Shown piece by piece: positions 17,933 through 26,284 of a stretch of DNA of 64,000 nt (the first letter of the stretch is position 1; every line of letters starts with the position of its first letter). Below the pieces are notes generated by a model that was not told the origin of the DNA, did not search any database, and was given only the letters and a program-made list of their open reading frames with translations. Source of the stretch: Arthrobacter sp. NicSoilC5 (lineage in GTDB: Bacteria; Actinomycetota; Actinomycetes; Actinomycetales; Micrococcaceae); NCBI RefSeq assembly GCF_019977395.1, contig NZ_AP024660.1, positions 434,001 to 498,000 on the forward strand. Direction: 5' to 3'. The position numbers were made by a program, and so were the translations under genes.

Positions 17933-19281
17933 GAATTCACCTTTTCCATCATGAGTTCGTTCAGCCAGTGGGTGGTCACCGTGTTGTCCCGGAAAACCGG
18001 ATGGGCCAGGATCCGGCGCAGCAGCGGCAGCGAGGTGGTGACACCTTCGATCTCGAACGCTGCGAGGGCCTGCTCCATCCGTTCGATGGCGGCGGCACGG
18101 TCCGGCGCCCACGCAACCTGCTTGGCCATCAACGCGTCGTAGAACGGCGGGAAGCGGTAGCCCTCGTAAATGTGCGTATCGAGCCTGAGTCCGCCGGCGG
18201 CCGAAGGACGCCACCGGGTGACGGTTCCCGGCGAAGGCTGCAGGTCGTTCTCCGGGTCCTGCGCCGTGATGCGGCATTCGATGGCGTTGCCGGTCAGGGT
18301 GACCTCTGCCTGGGTAAAGGACAGTGGCTCGCCAAGCGCCGCCAGGAGTTGTTCGCGGACAAGGTCGACGCCGGTGATCGCCTCGGTGACAGGGTGCTCC
18401 ACCTGTACGCGCGGATTCACCTCGAGGAAGGCCAGCGAATCACGCTGAACGTCGTAGAGGAACTCCACGGTTCCCAGGCCCACATAGTCCAGGGCTTCGG
18501 CGATGCGCAGAGCGCTCTGGTACAGCAGCGCGCGGGTTGGTCCCGGGAGGGCGGTACAGGGAGCTTCCTCCACCACTTTCTGATAGCGGTACTGCACCGA
18601 ACATTCCCGTTCACCGAGGTGGACGCGGTGGCCGTGGCGGTCCCCGAGGATCTGGACCTCCACGTGCTTGGCATCCTGGACAAACCGCTCCAGGAACACG
18701 GTGCCGTCCCCGAAGGACGCTTCCGCCTCGGAGGATGCCAATTGCCAGGCCTCGGCCAGTTCCGCAGTACTTTCCACGAGTTTCATGCCGCGGCCGCCGC
18801 CGCCATGGGCTGCCTTGATGAGAGTCGGGTAGCCGATCCGTTCGGCCAGCTGCCGCACTTCCTCCGCCGTTTGCGCGGTGCCGCCCGCAGAGACGGGAAC
18901 GTCCACGGACTCGGCAAGCTGCCGGGCCGTCAGCTTGTCACCGAGTGCCCGCAGCGCCTCGGGCGACGGACCAATAAAGGTCAGGCCGTTTGCAGCGCAC
19001 AGTTCGGCGAAGGCCGGACGTTCGGAGAGGAATCCGTAGCCCGGGTGGACCGCCGTGCAGCCGGTGGACAGGGCAGCCTGGATCACAGCGTTCATGTTGA
19101 GGTAGCTGTCGGCAGGCCGGGGCCCACCGATGGTCACGACCCGGTTGGCCCGTTTAGCGGCCAGGGTGTCCTTGTCCGCCTTTGAGACGCCGAGAACAGT
19201 GTCGTAGCCCAGTCGGTCGCAGGCCTCAATGATGCGGACCGCGATCTCGCCGCGGTTGGCAACGAAGATCCGGTGGTTCAT
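17929..19281 (-). CDS. Biotin carboxylase subunit, Hpe type
   Basis: A 450-residue ATP-grasp biotin carboxylase of normal length: N-terminal IFVANRGEIAVRIIEA, HPGYGFLSE, the ATP-binding KAAHGGGGRGMK near residue 160, and catalytic FLEVNPRVQVEHPVTE near 290. It carboxylates the biotin on the next gene's carrier protein using ATP and bicarbonate. The start ATG at 19281 overlaps the carrier gene's stop (ATGA). Gene order carrier, carboxylase, transferase, phosphatase, kinase subunits is a six-gene tightly coupled operon. Confidence 0.88.
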   Translation of the reverse strand: MNHRIFVANRGEIAVRIIEACDRLGYDTVLGVSKADKDTLAAKRANRVVTIGGPRPADSYLNMNAVIQAALSTGCTAVHPGYGFLSERPAFAELCAANGLTFIGPSPEALRALGDKLTARQLAESVDVPVSAGGTAQTAEEVRQLAERIGYPTLIKAAHGGGGRGMKLVESTAELAEAWQLASSEAEASFGDGTVFLERFVQDAKHVEVQILGDRHGHRVHLGERECSVQYRYQKVVEEAPCTALPGPTRALLYQSALRIAEALDYVGLGTVEFLYDVQRDSLAFLEVNPRVQVEHPVTEAITGVDLVREQLLAALGEPLSFTQAEVTLTGNAIECRITAQDPENDLQPSPGTVTRWRPSAAGGLRLDTHIYEGYRFPPFYDALMAKQVAWAPDRAAAIERMEQALAAFEIEGVTTSLPLLRRILAHPVFRDNTVTTHWLNELMMEKVNS

Positions 19282-19820
19282 GACGTGGCCCGGATGGCGA
19301 AGAGCGGCTGCTCGAACTCCACCAGTTCTCCGTCCTTCACGAATACGGCAGCCACCTCGCCGGCCGCGCCGGCGGTCACGGAGTTCATAAGCTTCATGAC
19401 CTCCACGATGCACAGCACGGCATCGGCGGTCACGGCATCGCCCACCTGGACGAAAGCGGGCTCGCCGGGCTTGGGTGCCCCATAGTATGTGCCGAGCATC
19501 GGTGCGGTGACGAGCATGTGACCGGCCGGAAGCGCATCAGGTCTGAGGGCGGGGGAGTGGCTATTGGGCGCAGGGGAATTTACGACGACGGGTGCCGGCG
19601 CCGGGGGTTTTGGTGCGACTGCGTCTGGTGCCGGCTCACCGGCCACCGGTGGTGCCGCAGCGGCGACGGCGGATGCAGGCGACTGGATTGCGCCGTCCGG
19701 AATGTGTCCGCCCCTGCGCACATGCAGCCGCAGTTCGCCCTTTTCGTACAAAAAATCCGTGAACTCGGTCTTGTCCAGCTGCTCGATAACAGCCGCGAGT
19801 TCTTCCAGGTCGATGTCCAT
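19278..19820 (-). CDS. Biotin carboxyl carrier protein, Hpe type
   Basis: A 180-residue protein with an AccB-like N-terminal region, a Pro/Ala linker at about 45-95 and a C-terminal biotinyl domain with CIVEVMKLMNSV, biotin attached at about Lys143, and the FAPMLG-like TAPMLGTYYGAP thumb region. The ATG at 19820 has AGAAGGA upstream; the longer frame to 19949 overlaps the regulatory region. First gene of the carboxylase-kinase operon. Confidence 0.85.
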   Translation of the reverse strand: MDIDLEELAAVIEQLDKTEFTDFLYEKGELRLHVRRGGHIPDGAIQSPASAVAAAAPPVAGEPAPDAVAPKPPAPAPVVVNSPAPNSHSPALRPDALPAGHMLVTAPMLGTYYGAPKPGEPAFVQVGDAVTADAVLCIVEVMKLMNSVTAGAAGEVAAVFVKDGELVEFEQPLFAIRATS

Positions 19821-19919
19821 GTGCGGAATGTCCTTCTGTAACGCCTGTCCTCGTTGATCAGGCCCGAATGTGGGCTGTGCCACTTGGTTCAGCGTAGGAA
19901 GGCATCCCGGTGTCCGCAA

Positions 19920-19939
19920 CGGAATGGGAAGAGATTCCG
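19920..19939. promoter_or_regulatory. Inverted repeat upstream of the carrier gene, candidate IclR operator
   Basis: CGGAAT-8 bases-ATTCCG lies in the 130-base spacer between the IclR gene and the carboxylase operon. Read on the minus strand it contains GGAATCTCT, which is also found at 20865-20873 in front of the divergent transporter operon, suggesting one regulator binds both. Confidence 0.55.
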
Positions 19940-19950
19940 CTCTGCGCAAT

Positions 19951-20730
19951 CTAGGCCCTAATGTTTGCTGCTCTCAGGAGGCCCTTTTCCGTCATCGATG
20001 CCGCCTCCTGGAGCGCCTGCACGTGATCGGCAACCATCGATTTCTGGAATCGTGCGGTGGGGATGGCCGTCGTGTAGGCCGCGATGGGCTTGCCCGTCGA
20101 GTCCCTGACGCATACGCCAAGGCCGCTGACGCCCTGCTCCGTTTCCTCAAAATTTGTTGCATAGCCTGCCTTGCGCACTGCTGCCAGCTGGCGCTTGAGG
20201 GCTGGCAGGGCGTGAATCCTGGCGGTGGGCCAGGGGGTCAGGCCACCCCGGTAGATCTTCTCAAGCTCAATATTTCCGAGTTCGGCCAGGATTGCCTTGC
20301 CGCCTGCTGAGCAGTAGGCCGGCATGAGATCGCCCATCCTGGCTTTGACGTGAAGGGCCGCCTCGGACTCGATGCCATCAATGAAGCGGATGTGAGGCCC
20401 CGTCAGAACCATGAGCTGAACGGTGTCGTTGATATCGGCATAAAGCTTCTGCAGGGCCGGCCGGCCGACCTGCCGCAACTGGTTGACCGAGAAATTGGCC
20501 TCGCCATGAGGGGTCAACTGCGGACCTGCACGGTACCGCCGCTCCCGGTCCTGGACGGCAAAGTCCCGCGCGACCAGCGCACCCAGAAGCCGGTGCGCCG
20601 TGGATGGGGCGACACCTAGTCGTTCTCCGGCGGCCTTGACGCTGATGGATTCACCCCCGCGCAGGAGCATCAGCAGTTGGAGTGCGCGGTCAACGGATTC
20701 GAGCCTGGAGGGGCTTTCGGAATTTTGCAT
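19951..20730 (-). CDS. IclR-family regulator of the hydroxyphenylethanone cluster
   Basis: A 259-residue single-unit IclR protein: winged helix at about residues 8-70 (VDRALQLLMLLRGGESISVKAAGERLGVAPSTAHRLLGALVARDF) and a GAF-like effector domain (HIRFIDGIESEAALHVKARMGDLMPAYCSAGGKAILAEL, GYATNFEETEQGVSGLGVCVRD). It lies between the carboxylase operon and the divergent MFS operon and is the obvious regulator of both. Unlike the two large IclR proteins further on, it has only one unit. IclR proteins of aromatic catabolism are often activators. Confidence 0.9.
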   Translation of the reverse strand: MQNSESPSRLESVDRALQLLMLLRGGESISVKAAGERLGVAPSTAHRLLGALVARDFAVQDRERRYRAGPQLTPHGEANFSVNQLRQVGRPALQKLYADINDTVQLMVLTGPHIRFIDGIESEAALHVKARMGDLMPAYCSAGGKAILAELGNIELEKIYRGGLTPWPTARIHALPALKRQLAAVRKAGYATNFEETEQGVSGLGVCVRDSTGKPIAAYTTAIPTARFQKSMVADHVQALQEAASMTEKGLLRAANIRA

Positions 20731-20932
20731 AGGAGAATACTGACACTCGACTTAGCGCTTGACTAGCACTCAAACTCGCCCCGGCTATAACTACAATGCT
20801 GCAAATGCCTGGCGCCACGCTTGCGGCCCATAATTCTGCTGATCGAAATCTCTGACATTCTTGTGGAATCTCTCCTACGCGCGTGACTACGCTCACTGCA
20901 TACCCTCATCTTTAGGCACCAAGGAAGAAGAC
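20731..20932. promoter_or_regulatory. Divergent promoter region with GGAATCTCT motif
   Basis: A 202-base spacer between the IclR gene and the MFS operon. GGAATCTCT at 20865-20873, with a related AAATCTCT 19 bases before, shares its core with the inverted repeat at 19920-19939. AAGGAAGAAG directly before 20933 is the ribosome site of the transporter. Confidence 0.5.
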
Positions 20933-22285
20933 ATGGACGTCTTGACCCAAATCCGCCAGTCGCGGATGACCCGTTTCCAGGTGATGGCAGTTGCGATTGC
21001 CTTGACCCTGATCCTCATTGACGGATTCGACGTGGCCGTGATGGCCTACGCCGCGCCCAGCCTGTCGAAAGCGTGGGGGCTGGACCCCGTGACGCTTGGC
21101 TTCCTCCTCAGCGCCAGCCTGTTCGGGATGGCCGCCGGCTCCATCTTCCTGACTCCGCTCGCGGACAAGATCGGCCGCCGGAAACTGGCGCTGATCTCGC
21201 TGGTCATCATCAGCATCGGCATGGTACTCTCCATCTTCGCCGGTGACCCCATCCAACTGATGGCGTTCCGGATCATCACCGGCCTTGGCGTAGGCGGCAT
21301 GATGGCCAACCTGAACGTGCTCGTCTCTGAATACTCCTCGGACAAGCGCCGCGGCACCATAATCGGCATTTACGCGGCCGGCTACCCGATCGGCGCCACC
21401 GTGGGCGGTCTCGTGGCAGGTCCCATGATCCCCGTTTTTGGCTGGCACTCGGTCTTTATTGTCGGCGCGGCACTGACGGTTATGATGCTCCTCACTTCCT
21501 GGCGTTTCCTGCCGGAGTCCCTTGACTACCTCCTCGTCCGCCGCCCGGGGAACGCGCTGCTGAAGGTCAACGGCATCCTCGCCAAGATCGGCCGGCCGGC
21601 TTTGGCAGCGCTGCCCGCTCTCCCGGCAGCCGTCCGGGAGCAGGGAGCCGTGGCAGAGATCCTGAGCCGTCCCACGCGCTTCCGCACATTGGCACTCTGG
21701 ATCGGCTATGCCTGCCTGGTGGCGGCCTACTACTTCGCCAACACCTGGACCCCGAAGATCGTTGCGGCAGCCTCGGGCAGTGATTCCCTCGGCGTGACTA
21801 TCGGCGTAATCGCCAACGCCGGCGGCATCCTGGGCTGCTTCATCTTCAGCGGCCTTGCCATCAAGTACCGTAGCCGCCCCCTGCTCGTCTGGGCACTTGG
21901 CCTGGCCGCGGCCGCATACCTGCTCTTCGGTCTGGTCTTCACCCAAATCAGCGTCGCCGTCGTCGTCGCCCTCTTCCTGGGCATCCTCACCACCGCGGGG
22001 ATCGCAGGCTTTTACGCCGTAGCACCTGAGGTATATACCGCCAAAGCACGGGCCACCGGCATCGGCTGGATGATCGGCCTGGGTCGCCTGGTATCCATCA
22101 TTGCCCCCATCCTCGTGGGCTACCTGATCTCAGGCGGCTGGCAGCCGGAACGGATCTTTTTCCTCTTCGCCATCCCGCTCGCGGCCTCCGCCCTGTGCAT
22201 TGTGTCGCTGGGCGTATCACTGAAGCGGACACAGCCTCCGGCAGTCGCGGACACCACCCTGGCCCCCAGCACACCTGCCGCCTAA
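20933..22285 (+). CDS. MFS transporter, aromatic acid:H+ symporter type
   Basis: A 450-residue protein with 12 predicted transmembrane segments. Early LILIDGFDVAVMAYAAPSL is the DGxD signature of the aromatic-acid:proton symporter group, and LADKIGRRKLALI is the MFS loop 2-3 motif. It should import the hydroxyphenylethanone or a related aromatic. Strong ribosome site AAGGAAGAAG; 43 bases before the ligase gene. First gene of the plus-strand half of the Hpe-like cluster. Confidence 0.85.
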   Translation: MDVLTQIRQSRMTRFQVMAVAIALTLILIDGFDVAVMAYAAPSLSKAWGLDPVTLGFLLSASLFGMAAGSIFLTPLADKIGRRKLALISLVIISIGMVLSIFAGDPIQLMAFRIITGLGVGGMMANLNVLVSEYSSDKRRGTIIGIYAAGYPIGATVGGLVAGPMIPVFGWHSVFIVGAALTVMMLLTSWRFLPESLDYLLVRRPGNALLKVNGILAKIGRPALAALPALPAAVREQGAVAEILSRPTRFRTLALWIGYACLVAAYYFANTWTPKIVAAASGSDSLGVTIGVIANAGGILGCFIFSGLAIKYRSRPLLVWALGLAAAAYLLFGLVFTQISVAVVVALFLGILTTAGIAGFYAVAPEVYTAKARATGIGWMIGLGRLVSIIAPILVGYLISGGWQPERIFFLFAIPLAASALCIVSLGVSLKRTQPPAVADTTLAPSTPAA

Positions 22286-22328
22286 GCGGAACCCACACTC
22301 TCCTCGTCAAGACTCAGAAGGAAAACGA

Positions 22329-24317
22329 ATGCGTTCAGTTGAAACCGGCACCCTCCTGCGGGCCGCCCCCCAGCGCGAGGAATGGTCCGCATCCCGGATG
22401 GGACGCTTCCTGGCCGACGTCGAGCGGAAGACAGGGCGGACTTTCGCCTCCTATGAGGATGCCTGGCAGTGGTCCGTGGACAACCTCGAAGAATTTTGGG
22501 CCGAAGTTTGGGACCACTTCGAAATCATCTCCCATACGCCGTACGAGGCAGTTTTGGGCGACCGCAGGATGCCGGGTGCGGACTGGTTCCCAGGTGCCAC
22601 CATTAACTACACCGAACACATTGTCCGTGCGGTCCGGGGCCGCCAGGACGACGTCATGGTCAAGGCCCGGAGCCAGACCGCCGGCAGTTCCGATTGGACG
22701 GGCAGACGGCTACTGGCGGAGACCGGACGCATCCAACAGGGCCTGATTCGGCAAGGCATCGTGGCAGGGGACCGCGTGGCCGGATACTTGCCCAACATCC
22801 CGCAGACCCTGGCCGCCTACCTGGCCACAACCGCCCTCGGCGCCATCTGGTGCTCCGTCCCGCCCGAAATGGGCCCCAAATCAGTGGTGGACCGCATCAG
22901 CCAGCTGGACCCGAAACTGATCATCGCTATCGACGGCTACCGCTGGGGCAAGAAAGACCTGTCCCGGGCGGACGACCTGCTGCGGGTCCGCATGGAGTTG
23001 CCGGACACCCAGGTGGTCCTGCTGCCATACCTCGACCAGGACTGCCCGATGCCGGCCAACACCATTGCCTACGCCGACTTCACGCGTGAGAACGCCGACA
23101 TCCGCTTCGAGGCCGTGCCGTTCTCCCACCCGCTGACCATCCTGTTCTCGTCCGGAACCACGGGCAAGCCCAAAGCGATCGTGCACTCACACGGGGGCCT
23201 CCTGCTTGAGCATTTCAAGGCCATGGGGCTGCACTTTGACATGGGCCCCAAGGACACCGCGTTCTGGTTCACCACCACGGGCTGGATGGTCTGGACCCTG
23301 GGAATTTCCACCCTGCTGACCGGCGCCGCCGTCGTCCTCATGGACGGGGATCCCAACTGGCCCTCTCTCGATAGCGAATGGTCCCAGTGGGCCGTGCTGG
23401 CTGAAACCGAGGCCACGTACCTCGGTACGGGGTCCGCCTACCTCGCGGCCTGCGCCCACGCCGGGCTCACGCCCGGCAAGACCTGGGACCTCAGCCGCCT
23501 CCGCGAGATCCAGTGCTCCGGCTCGCCGCTCGCAGCGGACGTTGCGGGGTGGGTGTACGACGACGTCAGCCCGGACCTGGTGCTTGCCCCCACCTCCGGG
23601 GGTACTGATATCTGCGCCGCGTTCCTGGGCGCCAGCCCACTGACCGGTGTCTACGCCGGCGAAATGTCCTGCCGGCCACTCGGCGTGGCTGTGGAATCCT
23701 GGGACCGGGACGGACAGCCGTTGCACGGCACGGCGGGCGAGCTCGTGGCCACCAAACCCATGCCATCCATGCCGGTGTTCTTCTGGGGGGACAAGGACAA
23801 CGAACGGTACACCGACAGCTATTTCAGCGCGTACCCGGGGGTCTGGCGACACGGCGACTGGCTCATCGAGACCGAACGTGGCACCTGGGTGATTTCCGGC
23901 AGGTCCGACGCCACCCTCAACCGGGGCGGCGTGCGCCTGGGCACGGCAGAGTTCTACGCAGTGCTCGATGGCCTGCCACAGGTCAACGACAGCATGGTGC
24001 TGCACTTTGAGGATCCCGCCGGGGGAATGGGCCGTCTCGCGCTGCTCGTTGAAGCCCAGGAAGGTGCCGATACGGCACAACTGGAGTCCGCTGTCCGCCG
24101 TGCCCTGCGGACGGAACTGTCGCCCCGCCACGTTCCCGACGACGTCGTCTTCGTCCCCAGCATCCCACGCAACCCCTCAGGAAAGCGGCTCGAAATCCCA
24201 CTCAAGCGCATCATCCAGGGCGCCGTGCTGGGCGATGCCCTGGACCCAGGCGTGCTGGTGAAGCCCAATGATGTCGGCGAGACAGTACGGCTCATCAAGG
24301 AAGCATTCGCCGCATGA
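22329..24317 (+). CDS. Acetoacetyl-CoA synthetase-like ligase, probably aroylacetate-CoA ligase
   Basis: A 662-residue adenylate-forming enzyme with the length and N-terminal region (WQWSVDNLEEFWAEVWDHF) of acetoacetyl-CoA synthetases, the P-loop TILFSSGTTGKPKAIVHS at about 270-288, and C-terminal SGRSDATLNRGGVRLGTAEFY and NPSGKRLEIPLK with the catalytic lysine. Acetoacetate is a beta-keto acid, and the carboxylase next door makes beta-keto acids of the benzoylacetate type. Inference: it activates 4-hydroxybenzoylacetate or vanilloylacetate with CoA. A plain acetoacetate role is the alternative. Its TGA overlaps the next gene's ATG. Confidence 0.8.
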   Translation: MRSVETGTLLRAAPQREEWSASRMGRFLADVERKTGRTFASYEDAWQWSVDNLEEFWAEVWDHFEIISHTPYEAVLGDRRMPGADWFPGATINYTEHIVRAVRGRQDDVMVKARSQTAGSSDWTGRRLLAETGRIQQGLIRQGIVAGDRVAGYLPNIPQTLAAYLATTALGAIWCSVPPEMGPKSVVDRISQLDPKLIIAIDGYRWGKKDLSRADDLLRVRMELPDTQVVLLPYLDQDCPMPANTIAYADFTRENADIRFEAVPFSHPLTILFSSGTTGKPKAIVHSHGGLLLEHFKAMGLHFDMGPKDTAFWFTTTGWMVWTLGISTLLTGAAVVLMDGDPNWPSLDSEWSQWAVLAETEATYLGTGSAYLAACAHAGLTPGKTWDLSRLREIQCSGSPLAADVAGWVYDDVSPDLVLAPTSGGTDICAAFLGASPLTGVYAGEMSCRPLGVAVESWDRDGQPLHGTAGELVATKPMPSMPVFFWGDKDNERYTDSYFSAYPGVWRHGDWLIETERGTWVISGRSDATLNRGGVRLGTAEFYAVLDGLPQVNDSMVLHFEDPAGGMGRLALLVEAQEGADTAQLESAVRRALRTELSPRHVPDDVVFVPSIPRNPSGKRLEIPLKRIIQGAVLGDALDPGVLVKPNDVGETVRLIKEAFAA

Positions 24318-25210
24318 CTACCACCAGAAACGCAAATCCCATGAATATTTCCGACCTCGTCGCCATCGACATGCACGTCCATATCGAAGCCGACGGCCAC
24401 GGTCACACCGACATGCCTGAGGACTTCCGCGAAGCCGCCCGCAAGCACTTCGGCACCTCACACGAACCGGTGAACGTCGACAGCGTGGCCGCGCATTACC
24501 GCGAACGCAACATGGCCGCCGTCGTCTTCACCGTAGACCACGAATCACAGACCGGGCACCCACCCATCTCCAACCGTGAGATCGCCCGCCAGGCCGCAGC
24601 GCACCCGGACGTCCTCATTCCCTTCGCCAGCATCAACCCAGCCCGCGGGGAAAACGGCGTCCGGGAAGCGAAAATCCTCGTTGAGGAATATGGAGTCAAA
24701 GGCTTCAAATTCCACCCCAACCTGCAAGGATTCTTCCCGAACGATCAAGTGGCCTACCCCCTTTACGAGGCCATCCAGGAACTCGGGGTTCCCGCGCTGT
24801 TCCACACGGGACAGAGCGGAATCGGGTCCGGAATGCCAGGCTCGGGCGGAATCCGGTTGAAATACTCCAACCCGATTGTGCTCGATGACGTGGCCGTGGA
24901 TTTCCCGGACCTGAAGATCATCATGGCCCACCCGTCGTTTCCCTGGCAGGACGAGGCACTGGCCGTCGCGGCGCGGCACACCAACGTTTACATCGACCTC
25001 TCGGGATGGTCCCCGAAATACTTCCCGCCGCAGCTTGTGCAGTACGCCAACTCACTCCTGCGGACCAAAGTCCTGTTCGGCTCCGACTACCCGATGATCC
25101 CACCGGACCGCTGGATCGCCGATTTTGAGAAACTGGCCATCAAGCCCGAAGTCAGGCCGCTGATCATGCGCGAGAACGCCATCCGGCTGCTTGGCCTCGC
25201 CGGAGCCTGA
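24314..25210 (+). CDS. Amidohydrolase-2 family enzyme, CouO-like beta-ketoacyl-CoA hydrolase candidate
   Basis: A 298-residue TIM-barrel enzyme: IDMHVHIE with the His-x-His metal site (residues 21 and 23), VKGFKFHPNLQGF, ALFHTGQSG, IIMAHPSFPWQDEAL and LFGSDYPM with the catalytic Asp. The family includes decarboxylases and hydrolases; CouO, an actinobacterial member, cleaves 4-hydroxyphenyl-beta-ketoacyl-CoA to 4-hydroxybenzoate and acetyl-CoA. Directly behind a beta-keto-acid CoA ligase, that is the reaction the pathway needs. The ATG at 24314 overlaps the ligase stop (ATGA); an ATG at 24341 lacks a ribosome site. Confidence 0.75.
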   Translation: MTTTRNANPMNISDLVAIDMHVHIEADGHGHTDMPEDFREAARKHFGTSHEPVNVDSVAAHYRERNMAAVVFTVDHESQTGHPPISNREIARQAAAHPDVLIPFASINPARGENGVREAKILVEEYGVKGFKFHPNLQGFFPNDQVAYPLYEAIQELGVPALFHTGQSGIGSGMPGSGGIRLKYSNPIVLDDVAVDFPDLKIIMAHPSFPWQDEALAVAARHTNVYIDLSGWSPKYFPPQLVQYANSLLRTKVLFGSDYPMIPPDRWIADFEKLAIKPEVRPLIMRENAIRLLGLAGA

Positions 25211-25241
25211 GCCTGCCCCAACTACCGACGAGGAAAAAGCC

Positions 25242-26003
25242 ATGTCACAACGCGTACTTATCACTGCCGGAGCCAACGGGATCGGCATGGCCACCGCCAG
25301 GGCCTTCACTGCCGCCGGCGCCCAGGTCCACATCGCCGACATCGACGCCGACGCCGTCAAGGCCGTCACCGGCGAATTCGAGAACATCACCGGATCCGTC
25401 ACAGACGTCAGCAATCCTGACGCCGTCGCCTCCCTTTTCGCTAATGTCGTCAATGAACTAGGCGGCCTGGACGTCCTGGTCAACAACGCGGGCATCGCCG
25501 GCCCCACCGCCCCGGTAGAGGAATACGACGCCGCCGCGTTCGCCGCCGTCGTCGGCGTGAACCTTCAGGGGACATTCAACGTGACCCAGCAGGCCATCCC
25601 GCTGCTAAAGAAATCCGATGCTGCGTCCATCATCACCATGTCCTCCCTGGCCGGACGCTTCGGGTACCCCAACCGGGTTGCCTACTCCACCACGAAGTGG
25701 GGCCTGGTCGGCTTCGCCAAAACCCTCGCCATGGAGCTTGGCCCGTTCGGCATCACCTCGAACACCATCCATCCCGGCGCCGTGGACGGCCCCCGCATCA
25801 TGAGCGTCTTCGAAGGCCGCGCTTCCGTCTCCGGCCGCACCGTCCAGGAAGAAATCGACTCAGCCATGGTGAACCAGTCCGTGAAGAAGTTCATCAACCC
25901 GGACGACATCGGCGCCCTGATCCTGTTCCTCGCAGGCCCGCACGCCCGCACCATCTCCGGCCAGATGTTCCCCATCGATGCCGACTCCAAGGCAGCCGTC
26001 TAA
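25242..26003 (+). CDS. Short-chain dehydrogenase/reductase
   Basis: A 253-residue classical SDR: nucleotide-binding TAGANGIGMATA at residues 6-17, NNAGIAGP, catalytic Ser in MSSLAGR and YSTTK (about 147-151). The Asp after the second strand (HIADID) suggests NAD(H). Ribosome site GAGGAAAAAGCC before ATG 25242. Last gene of the transporter-ligase-hydrolase operon. A possible role is oxidising 1-(4-hydroxyphenyl)ethanol-type alcohols to the ketone that enters the pathway; this is inference only. Confidence 0.8.
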   Translation: MSQRVLITAGANGIGMATARAFTAAGAQVHIADIDADAVKAVTGEFENITGSVTDVSNPDAVASLFANVVNELGGLDVLVNNAGIAGPTAPVEEYDAAAFAAVVGVNLQGTFNVTQQAIPLLKKSDAASIITMSSLAGRFGYPNRVAYSTTKWGLVGFAKTLAMELGPFGITSNTIHPGAVDGPRIMSVFEGRASVSGRTVQEEIDSAMVNQSVKKFINPDDIGALILFLAGPHARTISGQMFPIDADSKAAV

Positions 26004-26099
26004 GCACTGCCCTGATCCACCGCAGACGCTCCAGCCACGGACACATACACCCGAAACTCCAAGCCCTCCCGCCGGGCGGCCGGCTGTTGGTATGGACGA

Positions 26100-26265
26100 G
26101 GGCGTGCTCACGGTGGGCTTGCGGTTCTGGGGACAATGTCCACGCTTTTCGTCGCGGACTGCCTCGTAATGCCTTTGGACTGCTCCGGGCCCGCCAAAGA
26201 GGGTGTGAACACTGTTGCCTGCCCGGCGCGGGCCTGAAGTTCGGGTGCTCGTTTGATCTGCCAAA
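26100..26265 (+). repeat. Dispersed palindromic repeat, copy D (degenerate)
   Basis: The core GGACA-A-TGTCC at 26131-26141 is perfect; the outer arm positions are partly lost. A related CCAAAGAGGGTGTGAACACTGTTG at about 26195-26218 looks like a second decayed palindrome with the same left flank as copy C. The copy lies between the end of the Hpe-like operon and the first tandem IclR gene. Confidence 0.6.
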
Positions 26266-26284
26266 ATCCAATCAGCTTTGGCTT

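Noticed and set aside
16733..18142. Long open frame (469 codons) on the plus strand
   Set aside because: It is antisense to the carboxyltransferase and biotin carboxylase genes; composition is the Gly/Val/Arg-rich pattern of reversed high-GC coding sequence and it matches no family.
17968..19185. Open frame of 405 codons on the plus strand
   Set aside because: Mirror of the biotin carboxylase gene.
16430..19281. Housekeeping pyruvate carboxylase or acetyl-CoA carboxylase
   Set aside because: The subunits are separate, coupled to a phosphohistidine kinase and a HAD phosphatase, and the carboxyltransferase is 5S-like; this fits the Hpe-type carboxylase better.
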